A stretch of 64,000 bases of DNA from Bradyrhizobium canariense (lineage in GTDB: Bacteria; Pseudomonadota; Alphaproteobacteria; Rhizobiales; Xanthobacteraceae). Below are positions 47,627 through 55,813 of this stretch, piece by piece. The notes beneath the pieces were generated by a model. It saw only the letters and a list, made by a program, of their open reading frames with translations, was not told where the DNA came from and searched no databases. Location: NCBI RefSeq assembly GCF_018130465.1, contig NZ_JAFCKJ010000001.1, forward strand, positions 186,001 to 250,000, read 5' to 3'. The position numbers and the translations under genes are program-made. Position 1 is the stretch's first letter, and every line of letters begins with the position of its first letter.

Positions 47627-48415
47627 CTACAGCCGAAACTCGTTCGTCAATTCGCCGATGCCGTCGATCGCGACGGTCACTGTATTGACCGGCTCTTTCA
47701 TCACGCCGACGCCGACCGAGGTGCCGACGGCGATGAGGTCGCCGGGGAGCAGGGTCATGTCATGGGAGATCCTGCTGACCAGCTCCTGCGCGGTGAAGAT
47801 CATGTCCGATATCGGATAGTTCTGCCGCTCCGCGCCGTTGAGGATGGTGCGGACCATCAGCTTGGCCGGATCGAGACCGGTGGCGATGACGGGGCCGAAC
47901 GGGCCGTAATCGTCGATGCCCTTGGCCCGCGCCCATTGCGGGAAGGTGGGATCGCTGGTCAGGATGTCGTTGGCGGTGATGTCGTTGACGCAGGTGTAGC
48001 CGAAGATGAAGCTGTCCGCTTCCGCCGGCGACACCCGGGCGCAGATCTTGCCGATGACGATGCCGAGCTCGCCTTCATAGGTGGTCTTGCCGTCGTAATA
48101 GGAGGGACGGCGGATCACCGCGCCAGGCGTCGTGATGCTGGTGGTGGCCTTCAGGAGGTAGAGCGGCTCCGGCGGCTCGGGCTGGTTGAGCTTGGCCGCG
48201 AGCGCGTGAAAATTGTTCCAGAGCGCGACGATCTTGCTGGGCGCGCAGGGCGCCAGCAGCTCGACCTCCGACAGCGCCAGCGTCTTGCCGGTGGCTGCAT
48301 GGCGGCCGAACATCTCGCCCTCATGCACGCTGATGCCTGACGAATTCAGCGTGCCGAAGCCGGTCGTACCGCTATTGCGGAAGCGGAGCCATTGCTTGAT
48401 CTCGCCAGCCATCAT
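47627..48415 (-). CDS. Fumarylacetoacetate hydrolase family protein
   Basis: 262 residues from ATG 48415. FAH-fold enzymes hydrolyse or decarboxylate beta-diketo or oxo acids using a divalent metal. The metal site is visible as YEGELGIVIGK (Glu-x-Glu type, near 129-139) and YTCVNDITANDI (Asp). The later PVIATGLDP and LLPGDLIAVGTSVGVG are family hallmarks. The start codon overlaps the stop of the reductase gene as ATGA, so the two are translated together. The substrate is unknown; an oxo-acid linked to the reductase is likely. Confidence 0.9.
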   Translation of the reverse strand: MMAGEIKQWLRFRNSGTTGFGTLNSSGISVHEGEMFGRHAATGKTLALSEVELLAPCAPSKIVALWNNFHALAAKLNQPEPPEPLYLLKATTSITTPGAVIRRPSYYDGKTTYEGELGIVIGKICARVSPAEADSFIFGYTCVNDITANDILTSDPTFPQWARAKGIDDYGPFGPVIATGLDPAKLMVRTILNGAERQNYPISDMIFTAQELVSRISHDMTLLPGDLIAVGTSVGVGVMKEPVNTVTVAIDGIGELTNEFRL

Positions 48416-49431
48416 GCCACCGCCAGTGCGCGCGGATCTGACGGCGTCGAGATGCCGTCGTAGAGACCGGCGATGCGGGCGCGCTGGGTCACCATCGCCA
48501 GCACCGAATCGAGCGCGGGGGTGGCGACGCCGGTCAGGCGGCCCATCTCCTGCACGACGGTGACGAGCGGGTCGATCTCCATCGGGCGGCCGCGCTCGAG
48601 ATCCTGGAGCATCGAGGTCTTGTGCGCGCCGACCTTGCGGGCACCTTCGATGCGGCGCTCGACGTCGACGCGGAATTTGACGCCGAATGTCTCGGCGATG
48701 CCCTGCGTCTCCATCATGATCGCGCGCGACAGCGCGCGGGTGGCCGGATCGGTGCAGATCACGTCGAGCGTCGCATGGGTGAGTGCGCTGATCGGGTTGA
48801 AGCAGACATTGCCCCACAGCTTGAGCCAGATCTCGTCGCGGATGCGGTCGAGCACCGGCGCCTTCAACCCGGCCGCGACGAAGAGATCGGCAAGGCGCTG
48901 CACGTCGGAGGTGACCTCGCCGGAGGGTTCGCCAAGCGGGAAATTGTTGCCGTAGACGTGGCGGATCACGCCGGGCGTCTCGATCTCGGTGGCGGGATAG
49001 ACGATGCAGCCGATGGCGCGCTCGGCACCGATCTCGCGCCATTGCCGGCCGCCGGGATCGATGCTCTCCAGCGTCGAGTTCTCGTATTGGCCGCCGTGCT
49101 TGTGGAAGTACCAATAGGGGATGCCGTTGACGGCAGTGACGATGCGGGTGTGGGGTCCGAGCAATGGCTGCATCTTCTCGATCACGCCGGTGATCGAGTG
49201 CGCTTTCAGCGTGATGATGATGTAGTCCTGCACGCCGAGCTCGGCGGGATCGTCGGTGCAGCGCGGATGCACGGTGTGCTTCTCCTCGCCCGCGAGCAGC
49301 GTCAGGCCGCGCTCGCGCATCGCGGCAAGGTGCGCGCCGCGAGCGACCAGGCTGACGTCGGCGCCCGCGCGCGCGAGCTGAACTCCGAGATAGCCGCCGA
49401 TTGCGCCGGCGCCGTAGATGCAGATCTTCAT
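48412..49431 (-). CDS. Ketopantoate reductase family (PanE/ApbA-like) protein
   Basis: 339 residues, longer than classical PanE (about 300). The N-terminal Rossmann motif is GAGAIGGYLG (about 7-16). The C-terminal helical domain has KLWGNVCFNPISALT, containing the conserved Lys and Asn, and a final LERGRPMEIDPL. PanE reduces 2-dehydropantoate with NADPH, but many paralogues reduce other 2-oxo acids. Pairing with an FAH protein suggests a catabolic role. It lies 104 bases downstream of the CBS gene on the same strand and may share its operator. Confidence 0.88.
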   Translation of the reverse strand: MKICIYGAGAIGGYLGVQLARAGADVSLVARGAHLAAMRERGLTLLAGEEKHTVHPRCTDDPAELGVQDYIIITLKAHSITGVIEKMQPLLGPHTRIVTAVNGIPYWYFHKHGGQYENSTLESIDPGGRQWREIGAERAIGCIVYPATEIETPGVIRHVYGNNFPLGEPSGEVTSDVQRLADLFVAAGLKAPVLDRIRDEIWLKLWGNVCFNPISALTHATLDVICTDPATRALSRAIMMETQGIAETFGVKFRVDVERRIEGARKVGAHKTSMLQDLERGRPMEIDPLVTVVQEMGRLTGVATPALDSVLAMVTQRARIAGLYDGISTPSDPRALAVA

Positions 49432-49535
49432 GGAATCCTCGCGAAGCAGCAGAAGCCGGATTTCGGGACGAAAGATCCGGTCCGGCTCGGAAGGGTCCGA
49501 GCCGGGGCCGGTAGTCGCAGGGGAAGTGAGGCGCT

Positions 49536-49961
49536 TTAAGCTGCTTGCGGCGTGCCGTTGATCGCTTCGTCCACGACGGCAGCGATGTCGCGCATGCTGA
49601 TGACCGACACGAGGCTGTAATCGTCGATGACAGGCAGGTGCCGGATGTGATTCCGGTTCATCAGATGGCGGACGTGCTCGATCGTGTCGCTCGACGTGCA
49701 GGACACGAGCTGCTGCACCGAGACGAGCTGCGAGACCTTGACGTTGACGGCATTGGCGCCGTGCTCGGCGACGGCGCGCACGACGTCGCGCTCCGTGAAC
49801 ATGCCGACCGCGGTGTTACCCTCGGAGCGGACCACGTCCTTCACCACCAGTGCGCTGATATTGTTGGCGCGCATCAGCTTGGCGGCGATACCCACCGTTT
49901 CGTTCATTCGCACCGTGACAACGCGCGGTGTCTTCTTGCGCAGAATGTCTCCGACCAGCAT
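49536..49961 (-). CDS. CBS-domain pair protein
   Basis: 141 residues, made of two CBS motifs only (about 8-65 and 75-130). CBS pairs bind adenosine nucleotides or SAM and act as energy sensors. Visible landmarks are ALVVKDV, VGMFTERDVVRA (first) and HLPVIDDYSLVSVISMRDI (second). AGGGAGG lies 6 bases before ATG 49961. A TGGYAT-N5-ATRCCA operator (49995-50011) sits just upstream, placing it in the predicted oxalate regulon. It may tune a partner protein to the ATP/AMP state; the partner is unknown. Confidence 0.92.
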   Translation of the reverse strand: MLVGDILRKKTPRVVTVRMNETVGIAAKLMRANNISALVVKDVVRSEGNTAVGMFTERDVVRAVAEHGANAVNVKVSQLVSVQQLVSCTSSDTIEHVRHLMNRNHIRHLPVIDDYSLVSVISMRDIAAVVDEAINGTPQAA

Positions 49962-49994
49962 TGCAACCTCCCTGGGTGAATGATGAGGCAAGTG

Positions 49995-50011
49995 TGGTAT
50001 ACATAATGCCA
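49995..50011. promoter_or_regulatory. Predicted GntR operator, CBS gene
   Basis: TGGTATACATAATGCCA matches TGGYAT-N5-ATRCCA in both half-sites. It lies 34 bases upstream of the CBS gene start. Confidence 0.7.
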
Positions 50012-50094
50012 ATCGTCAAGCATTCGATCTGGCTGATCCGAAAAATCTTGCGGCAGCAATACTGACGTTTGCCGTGTGCCAAAAAGACGTGCGC

Positions 50095-50125
50095 CAAAAA
50101 GAAAAGGGGCGCATCGCTGCGCCCC
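50095..50125 (-). terminator. Rho-independent terminator after OFA transporter 1
   Basis: An 8-bp stem GGGGCGCA/TGCGCCCC (50106-50113 with 50118-50125) and a TCGC loop. On the minus strand it is followed by TTTTCTTTTT. It ends 29 bases beyond the transporter stop. Confidence 0.85.
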
Positions 50126-50153
50126 TGTCTCACCCGTGCAAGGTGCGTGGCTG

Positions 50154-51476
50154 TTACGCCGTCTCGGTCTTGGCGTTCCCCGTCGCGGCGTTGGCGCTCT
50201 CGGCTTCCTTGCCGAGGATGAAAGAGCGGCGCATCGGCTTGATCACGAACAGCGCCATCAGCGCCGCCGTCGCGTTCAGCGCCACCGCGACCACGAACAC
50301 GGCTTTCCACCCGTACGTTGCCGAGATCACGCTGGCGAGCGGAACGAGCAGGGACGCGGTGCCCTTCGCGGTGTAGAGCATGCCGTTGTTGGTGGTTGCG
50401 AATTTCGAGCCGAAGGTGTCGCCGCAGGTGGCGGGGAACAACGAGTAGATCTCGCCGAACACGCCGAAATAGACCGCGGTCGCGAGCACGAAGACGACAG
50501 GCACGTGGCCATAGGCCGACAGCGTCAGCAGCATCAGCGCGGCGGTGCCGAAGGCGATGAACATGGTGTGCTCGCGGCCGATCGTGTCGGAGACGAAGCC
50601 GAAGAAGGGACGTCCGAAACCGTCGAAGATGCGGTCGAGCGAGATCGCGAACGTCAATGCCGCCATCTGAAAGCCGGCGAGCGTGACCGGCGTGTCGGCG
50701 ATCTTGAAGTCGTGCGCGATCGGGGCGATCTGCGCCGCGGTCATCAGGCCGCCGGAGGCGACCATGACGAAAACGAGATACATCACCCAGAAAATAGGGG
50801 CGCGCAGCACCTGGGGCGGGGTGAAGTCGAGCTTGGTCTGCGGCAAATTGAGCTGCTTCTTCTTCGGCGGGATCGAGAGCCGCGGCGGCTGGATGAAGAA
50901 GGCGAGCACGAAGACGATCACGCCCTGGCCGATGCCGAAGGTGAGGAACGCGTGCTGATAGCCGCTCGTTGCGATCATGGTCGCGATCGGCACGATGGTG
51001 AGTGCTGCGCCCGCGCCGAAGCCGGCGGCAGTGGCGCCGGCGGCAAGGCCCCGGCGATCGGGAAACCATTTCAGCGCGTTGCCGACGCAGGTGCCGTACA
51101 CCGCGCCCGCGCCCATGCCCCCGATGATCGCCGCCGCGTAGAGCAAAGTGAGGCTATCGGCGTAGGAGTTGAGAATCCACGACAGCGTGATCATGACGCC
51201 GCCGAACATGATGACGATGCGCGGGCCGTATTTGTCGACGAACCAGGCCTCGATCGGCACCAGCCAGGTTTCGGTGACGACGAAGATGGTGAAAGCGAGC
51301 TGGATCGCGGCGCGTCCCCAATGGTGGGCCGCATCGATCGGATCGACGAACAGCGTCCAGCCATATTGCAGGTTGGCGATCATCGCCATGCAGACGATGC
51401 CCATGACGAGCTGGAGCCAACGGAAACCTGTGCGAAGAGGCGCGGCCGTGACGGCGCCATCGGTGCTGGAAATCAT
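50154..51476 (-). CDS. OFA-family MFS transporter 1 (oxalate:formate antiporter type)
   Basis: 440 residues, twelve transmembrane helices, from ATG 51476 with GGGAGG 6 bases upstream. The OxlT/OFA family exchanges oxalate for formate. Visible signatures are IANLQYGWTLFVDP in TM1, VDKYGPR in loop 2-3, GAGAVYGTCVGNALKWFPDRRGLA in TM4-5, and GGLMTAAQIAPIA. A candidate substrate Lys or Arg pair cannot be fixed by eye. Operator 51573-51589 is upstream. It is a close paralogue of the next transporter gene. Oxalate transport is inferred from family and from frc/oxc in the same predicted regulon. Confidence 0.92.
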   Translation of the reverse strand: MISSTDGAVTAAPLRTGFRWLQLVMGIVCMAMIANLQYGWTLFVDPIDAAHHWGRAAIQLAFTIFVVTETWLVPIEAWFVDKYGPRIVIMFGGVMITLSWILNSYADSLTLLYAAAIIGGMGAGAVYGTCVGNALKWFPDRRGLAAGATAAGFGAGAALTIVPIATMIATSGYQHAFLTFGIGQGVIVFVLAFFIQPPRLSIPPKKKQLNLPQTKLDFTPPQVLRAPIFWVMYLVFVMVASGGLMTAAQIAPIAHDFKIADTPVTLAGFQMAALTFAISLDRIFDGFGRPFFGFVSDTIGREHTMFIAFGTAALMLLTLSAYGHVPVVFVLATAVYFGVFGEIYSLFPATCGDTFGSKFATTNNGMLYTAKGTASLLVPLASVISATYGWKAVFVVAVALNATAALMALFVIKPMRRSFILGKEAESANAATGNAKTETA

Positions 51477-51572
51477 CAAGAACCTCCCAAGCGCCTGTCT
51501 GGTCGACACCGGTTGCAAGATGACCTGATGTCGCAATATTGTGGCTTATCGTCGCAAGCGCGATCGCGACCT

Positions 51573-51589
51573 TGGTATACCATATTCCA
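51573..51589. promoter_or_regulatory. Predicted GntR operator, transporter 1
   Basis: TGGTATACCATATTCCA matches TGGYAT-N5-ATRCCA with one mismatch in the second half. It lies 97 bases upstream of transporter 1. Confidence 0.65.
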
Positions 51590-51674
51590 GATTGCAAGCC
51601 CTAACTTGGCGTGCCGGTGACAAAATGCGGGGTTCCGTTCGGGCGGCGGGTTTGTGAAAGCATGACGCAAAACG

Positions 51675-51704
51675 AAAACGCCCGGCCGTGAGGCCGGGCG
51701 TTTT
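51675..51704. terminator. Strong rho-independent terminator after OFA transporter 2
   Basis: A 13-bp perfect stem AAAACGCCCGGCC/GGCCGGGCGTTTT with loop GTGA. The A and T runs at both ends allow termination in both directions. It is 27 bases beyond the transporter 2 stop. Confidence 0.88.
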
Positions 51705-51730
51705 GCGCGAGAAAGCGCTTTGGGAGCGCG

Positions 51731-53017
51731 TCAGACGGTCGATTGCGCGACCACGACCTTGCGCCAGGGCTTGAGCACCGCGATCGCCAGCGCCGAGGCC
51801 AGGATGTTGGCGCCGGCCGCGATGATGAACACGTTGTCCCAACTGCCCGACGACTGCTGCATGTAGTTGCCGATCGGGACCAGCAGCGCGGCCGTGCCCT
51901 TCGCGGTGTAGAGCAGGCCGGCATTGGTGGTCGCGAACTTGGCGCCGAACGTGTCGGTGCAGGTCGACGGGAACAGCGAGTAGATCTCACCCCAGGCGAA
52001 GAACACGAAGCCTGAGAGCAGCACGAACCAGAGCGGATCGTGGCCCCAGAGGTAGAGCATCCAGATGCCGATCCCCTCCATGCCGAAGGCGATGAACATC
52101 GTGTTCTCGCGGCCGATCATGTCGGAGATCCAGCCGAAGAACGGACGCGTCAGGCCGTTGAGCACGCGGTCGATCGTGGCCGCGAAGGTCACCGCGGTCA
52201 TCGTCACCGCCATCAACGTGACCGGCACGTTGTCGATCTTCCAGTCGGCCGCGATCGGCTTCAAATTGGCCGTCACCATCAGGCCGCCGGCGCCGACGAT
52301 CACGAACATGAAGTACATCAGCCAGAAGATCGGCTGACGCAGCACCTCGGTCGGCTGATAATTGCGGCGGGTCTGTTGCAGATTGGCGTTCACGACCGCG
52401 TTCGGCACCTGGCCTGCCTTCGGCGCCAACAAGAAGAAGGCGAGAATGCAGATGATGATGCCTTGTCCGAGGCCAAAATAGAGGAAGGTGGTCTGGAAAC
52501 CGCTGTCCTTGATCATGGCCTGGATCGGCGCGACGGTCAGCGCAGAACCTGCACCGAAGCCCGCGGCCGTGATGCCCGCGGCCAGACCGCGCTTGTCCGG
52601 AAACCACTTCAGCGCGTTGCCGACGCAGGTGCCGTAGACGCCGCCGGCGCCGATGCCCGCGATGATCATGCCGAGATAGTAGCCGTTGAGCGTGGTCGCC
52701 TGCGCGTTGATCGCCCAGCCGGCCGCGCAGAGCACGCCGCCGACCAGCACGACGAGGCGCGGGCCGTATTTGTCGACGAACCATCCTTCGATCGGCACGA
52801 GCCAGGTCTCGAACAGCACGAACAGCGTAAAGGCCCATTGGATCGACGCACGATCCCAGCCGAACTTCTTCTGGATGTCGGGGACGAAGAACGTCCAGCC
52901 GTATTGATAGTTGGCGATCATCACCATCGCCGCGACACCGACCGCCAATTGCGCCCAGCGATACGTGTCGCTAACGCGCGCGGCTGTAGGGGCGGTTGCT
53001 TGCACCATGTCCGTCAT
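51731..53017 (-). CDS. OFA-family MFS transporter 2 (oxalate:formate antiporter type)
   Basis: 428 residues, twelve helices, from ATG 53017 with GGGAGG about 5 bases upstream. It shares with transporter 1 the IANYQYGWTFFVP, VDKYGPR, GAGGVYGTCVGNALKWFPDKRGLA and EIYSLFP blocks, and is clearly its tandem paralogue. It diverges in the central loop (KAGQVPNAVVNANLQQTRR versus a Lys-rich loop) and in the C-terminus. It has its own operator (53069-53085) and terminator, so the two are separate transcription units. One may move oxalate/formate and the other a related acid. Confidence 0.92.
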   Translation of the reverse strand: MTDMVQATAPTAARVSDTYRWAQLAVGVAAMVMIANYQYGWTFFVPDIQKKFGWDRASIQWAFTLFVLFETWLVPIEGWFVDKYGPRLVVLVGGVLCAAGWAINAQATTLNGYYLGMIIAGIGAGGVYGTCVGNALKWFPDKRGLAAGITAAGFGAGSALTVAPIQAMIKDSGFQTTFLYFGLGQGIIICILAFFLLAPKAGQVPNAVVNANLQQTRRNYQPTEVLRQPIFWLMYFMFVIVGAGGLMVTANLKPIAADWKIDNVPVTLMAVTMTAVTFAATIDRVLNGLTRPFFGWISDMIGRENTMFIAFGMEGIGIWMLYLWGHDPLWFVLLSGFVFFAWGEIYSLFPSTCTDTFGAKFATTNAGLLYTAKGTAALLVPIGNYMQQSSGSWDNVFIIAAGANILASALAIAVLKPWRKVVVAQSTV

Positions 53018-53068
53018 AAAGCCTCCCGTGGCGCCTCTCATTTTTCTGCGAGCGCTGGAACGGCATTC

Positions 53069-53085
53069 TTGTATGCATTATGCCA
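53069..53085. promoter_or_regulatory. Predicted GntR operator, transporter 2
   Basis: TTGTATGCATTATGCCA matches TGGYAT-N5-ATRCCA with one mismatch in the first half. It lies 52 bases upstream of transporter 2. Confidence 0.65.
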
Positions 53086-53224
53086 AGCTTCAAGCGCTGG
53101 TCCGGTCACCGTGCGCAAATGCCGCAGCACCTTGTTCCGGTTGCGGTCGTGACTCGGGACAGCACAAGTAGAAATGGCCCCGTCATCCGGGGCCATTCAT
53201 CAAAAGTAGTATGCGAACCGATTT

Positions 53225-53247
53225 AAAACCGTCCCGCGGCGCGGGAC
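53225..53247 (-). terminator. Probable terminator after the 45-residue ORF
   Basis: A 7-bp stem GTCCCGC/GCGGGAC with loop GGC, followed on the minus strand by GGTTTTAAAT, starts 10 bases after the stop codon. A second hairpin (AATGGCCCCG/CGGGGCCATT, 53173-53197) lies further on and may back it up. Confidence 0.65.
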
Positions 53248-53257
53248 GCTGCCCGGC

Positions 53258-53395
53258 TTACAGGCCGAAGCGCGGCAGGTCGCCGTTGTGATTCGAGATC
53301 TCGGCGCTCGCCATCAGCAGGCGATCGATCGCGGCCATCAGGCGGGCGAACAGCGAGGAGGACGGGGCGAGAGCGACGGCAGCGGTCTTGGACAT
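53258..53395 (-). CDS. 45-residue microprotein in the predicted oxalate regulon
   Basis: MSKTAAVALAPSSSLFARL begins the protein; an amphipathic helix (LFARLMAAIDRLLMASAEI) and a polar tail ending NGDLPRFGL follow. AAAGGGA lies 6 bases before ATG 53395, a terminator follows the stop, and a GntR-type operator (53452-53468) lies 57 bases upstream. It is thus a self-contained, regulated gene. Similar short proteins with this ending recur in Bradyrhizobium, from memory. There is no signal peptide; the amphipathic helix could bind a membrane or a transporter. The function is unknown. Confidence 0.72.
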   Translation of the reverse strand: MSKTAAVALAPSSSLFARLMAAIDRLLMASAEISNHNGDLPRFGL

Positions 53396-53451
53396 CGGAA
53401 ATCCCTTTCTTGAGACGGTCAGTAGTGCTGTCTCATTTCGAAGGGCAATCT

Positions 53452-53468
53452 ATGTATACCAGATGCCA
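53452..53468. promoter_or_regulatory. Predicted GntR operator, microprotein / Hsp70-like spacer
   Basis: ATGTATACCAGATGCCA matches TGGYAT-N5-ATRCCA with two mismatches in the first half and a perfect second half. It lies between the divergent microprotein and Hsp70-like genes, nearer the microprotein. Confidence 0.6.
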
Positions 53469-53633
53469 ATGTCCATGCATGCCATTGCATAGCAGCATTT
53501 AATCCATCGCATTGCAGCATAACGCCGGGTTAACGGGGCCGTTTCGGGCAGGTGTTGGCAGCGCAAGGCCTTGGCAGGGCACGGCAAAGCCGTTAGTGGT
53601 CTGCCCCCTTCCAATCATCTGTCAGAGTGGTTC

Positions 53634-54965
53634 ATGTCGAGCGCCTCACCCGCCGTCTCGATCGGCATCGATTTTGGGACCAGCAACACGGTCGTAGCCC
53701 TTGCAGCGGACGACCGCCGGGTCGAGGCCATCCGCTTCGATCACGGCGGCCAGCGCCACAGCACCTACGTCTCGGCGCTATGCTTCTGGGAAGACCGGCC
53801 GGGAGCCGGCGCCCAGGCCGAAGGAGGGCCGTGGGCGATCGAGACGTTCCTCGAAGGGCGCCATATCTACCGCTTTCTCCAGTCGTTCAAGACCTTCGCC
53901 GCGAGTTCCAGCTTCAACACCACGCAAGTGTTCCGGCAGCGCTTCAAGTTCGAGGACATCCTGGCCGCGTTCCTGCGCACGCTGGCGCGCCATGGTGGCG
54001 ACAAGTTCGGCTTCGAGACGTCAACCATCACGGTCGGTCGCCCCGTCCGCTTCGCCGGCGGCAATCCCGACGAGGCGCTGGCCATGCAGCGGTACCGGGC
54101 CGCGTTCGAGCGTCTCGGCGCTGGCCACGCGCGCTATGTCTACGAGCCCGTGGGCGCCGCGTTCTCCTTCGCCCGAAGGCTGGAGCGCGATGCCACCGTG
54201 CTGGTCGCGGATTTCGGCGGCGGCACCAGCGACTTCTCGGTGATGCGCTTTTCGCGCGTGGGAGGAGCCTTACGCGCCGAGCCGCTTGGACACGCAGGCA
54301 TCGGCATCGCCGGCGACACGTTCGATTACCGCATCGTCGACCACGTCGTCTCGCCGCGGCTCGGCAAGGGCTCGAGCTTCCGTTCGTTCGATAAGGTGCT
54401 GCCGGTCCCCACCGGCCATTACACCAACCTCGCACGCTGGCATCAGCTCGCGATGATGAAGAGCAACGGCGACCTGCGCGAGCTGCGGGAGCTTGCGCGC
54501 ACCGCGCTGAAGCCGAAGCTGCTTGAAGATTTCATCACCATCGTCGATCTCGACCTCGGCTTTTCGCTCTACCGCGCGGTGTCCGACGCCAAGGTCGCGC
54601 TGTCGGGCCACGACGAGGTGGACTTCCGCTTCAAGGGCGGCGGGGTCGACATCGGCTCGACCATCACACGGAAGAATTTCGAAGCCTGGATTGCCGACGA
54701 CATCGCGAGGCTCGGGGCCACCGTCGACAAGGTGCTGGGCGAAGCCGGTATCACCGCGCGCGAGATCGAGAAGGTGTTCTTGACCGGCGGCACGTCCTTC
54801 GTGCCCGCCGTCCGAAAGCTGTTCGCCGAGCGATTCGGCAACGAACGGCTGATGTCGGGCGACCAGTTCGAGTCGATTGCCTACGGCCTTGCTTTGATCG
54901 GACACAGCCCGGACCCCGACCGCTGGACTGCAGGCGGCGGGATTGCGCCGAAGCCAGGCGCGTAG
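53634..54965 (+). CDS. Hsp70-family protein lacking the substrate-binding domain (YegD-like)
   Basis: 443 residues from ATG 53634. It has the actin-like ATPase fold of Hsp70: phosphate loop 1 IGIDFGTSNTVVAL (about 10-23), phosphate loop 2 VLVADFGGGTSDFSV (about 188-202), and adenosine motif VFLTGGTSFVPAVRKLF (about 380-396). There is no room for the C-terminal peptide-binding domain and lid, as in E. coli YegD. ATP binding is likely; a classical DnaK chaperone cycle is not. It is divergent from the microprotein gene and 166 bases from the shared operator. Confidence 0.9.
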   Translation: MSSASPAVSIGIDFGTSNTVVALAADDRRVEAIRFDHGGQRHSTYVSALCFWEDRPGAGAQAEGGPWAIETFLEGRHIYRFLQSFKTFAASSSFNTTQVFRQRFKFEDILAAFLRTLARHGGDKFGFETSTITVGRPVRFAGGNPDEALAMQRYRAAFERLGAGHARYVYEPVGAAFSFARRLERDATVLVADFGGGTSDFSVMRFSRVGGALRAEPLGHAGIGIAGDTFDYRIVDHVVSPRLGKGSSFRSFDKVLPVPTGHYTNLARWHQLAMMKSNGDLRELRELARTALKPKLLEDFITIVDLDLGFSLYRAVSDAKVALSGHDEVDFRFKGGGVDIGSTITRKNFEAWIADDIARLGATVDKVLGEAGITAREIEKVFLTGGTSFVPAVRKLFAERFGNERLMSGDQFESIAYGLALIGHSPDPDRWTAGGGIAPKPGA

Positions 54966-54990
54966 GGCATCTTGCGCGATTGAGTGCGCG

Positions 54991-55034
54991 CCTCGTCCTC
55001 GAGACAACCGCTTCGCGGTTTCTTCAGAATGAGG
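54991..55034. repeat. Palindromic intergenic repeat, copy 1
   Basis: CCTCGTCCTCGAGAC, inner stem AACCGC-TTC-GCGGTT, then an end ATGAGG pairing with the start. It is of the same design as the copy at 55080-55122, with a different inner stem. Confidence 0.65.
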
Positions 55035-55079
55035 CGAGGCAGCATTGGCGGCCGCTGAAATTGCTGCCGCGCCCTCTGT

Positions 55080-55122
55080 CCTCATCCGGAGGAGCCCGCA
55101 AAGCGGGCGTCTCGAAGAATGG
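55080..55122. repeat. Palindromic intergenic repeat, copy 2
   Basis: CCTCATCCGGAGGAG, inner stem CCCGC-AAA-GCGGG, then CGTCTCGAAGAATGG. It is a sister of the element at 54991-55034. Together they fill most of the 197-base spacer after the Hsp70-like gene. Confidence 0.65.
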
Positions 55123-55162
55123 CCACGAAGAAGGTGCCCGTCAGGCCATTCCCGCTCCGCGG

Positions 55163-55606
55163 CTACTGATTGATCTCGGGTTCGACGAGCTTCGCCAGAT
55201 TCCGCAGCGATTCCTGCCAGCCGAGATAACAAGCCTCCGGCGGGATGACGTCGGGGATGCCGGCCTGCGTGATATCCACCTCGGTGCCGACGGATACTTT
55301 CTTCAGGATCACGGTCACCTGGATCTCGCCCGGCAGATTGGGGTCGTCGAACTTGTCGGTGTAGCGCAGACGTTCGCCGGGGACGAGCTCGAGATATTCG
55401 CCGCCGAAGGCGTGGCTGTTGCCCGTCGTGAAGTTGCGGAACGACATCTTGAACGTGCCCCCGACTTTCGGCTCGAAATGATGCACGGTGCAGGTAAAGC
55501 CGTTCGGCGGAAGCCATTTCGCCAGCGCATCCGCCTCCAGGAAGGCGCGATAGACTTTCTCGGGGCTGGTCGAGAGAACGCGGTGCAGGCGGACAGTGCT
55601 GGGCAT
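55163..55606 (-). CDS. SRPBCC/AHSA1-domain protein
   Basis: 147 residues from ATG 55606, where GAGGAAG has proper spacing; ATG 55612 lies too near it. The START/AHSA1 fold is shown by VLSTSPEKVYRAFLEADALAKWLPP at the N-terminus, GGTFKMSF and GGEYLELVPGERLRYTDKF in the sheet, and a final GWQESLRNLAKLVE helix. Such small proteins bind hydrophobic ligands; many are of unknown function. It stands alone between repeats. Confidence 0.88.
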   Translation of the reverse strand: MPSTVRLHRVLSTSPEKVYRAFLEADALAKWLPPNGFTCTVHHFEPKVGGTFKMSFRNFTTGNSHAFGGEYLELVPGERLRYTDKFDDPNLPGEIQVTVILKKVSVGTEVDITQAGIPDVIPPEACYLGWQESLRNLAKLVEPEINQ

Positions 55607-55813
55607 GATCATTCTTCCTCATGAATCGCCGGGCTCGACGTCAGCGTCTTTTGCCCCTTCATGTCTAGATGACGAACGAGATACTTCCGATCCGACGGGG
55701 CATCTCGAGTTTTTTGAACGGTGCCCGGCGAGAGTTGCTGGACTGCTGCGACATTCTGCGGCGTCATCGTGAACGTCAGCTCGCAGCAACCGATCGTCGG
55801 ATTGTTCCGCGCG

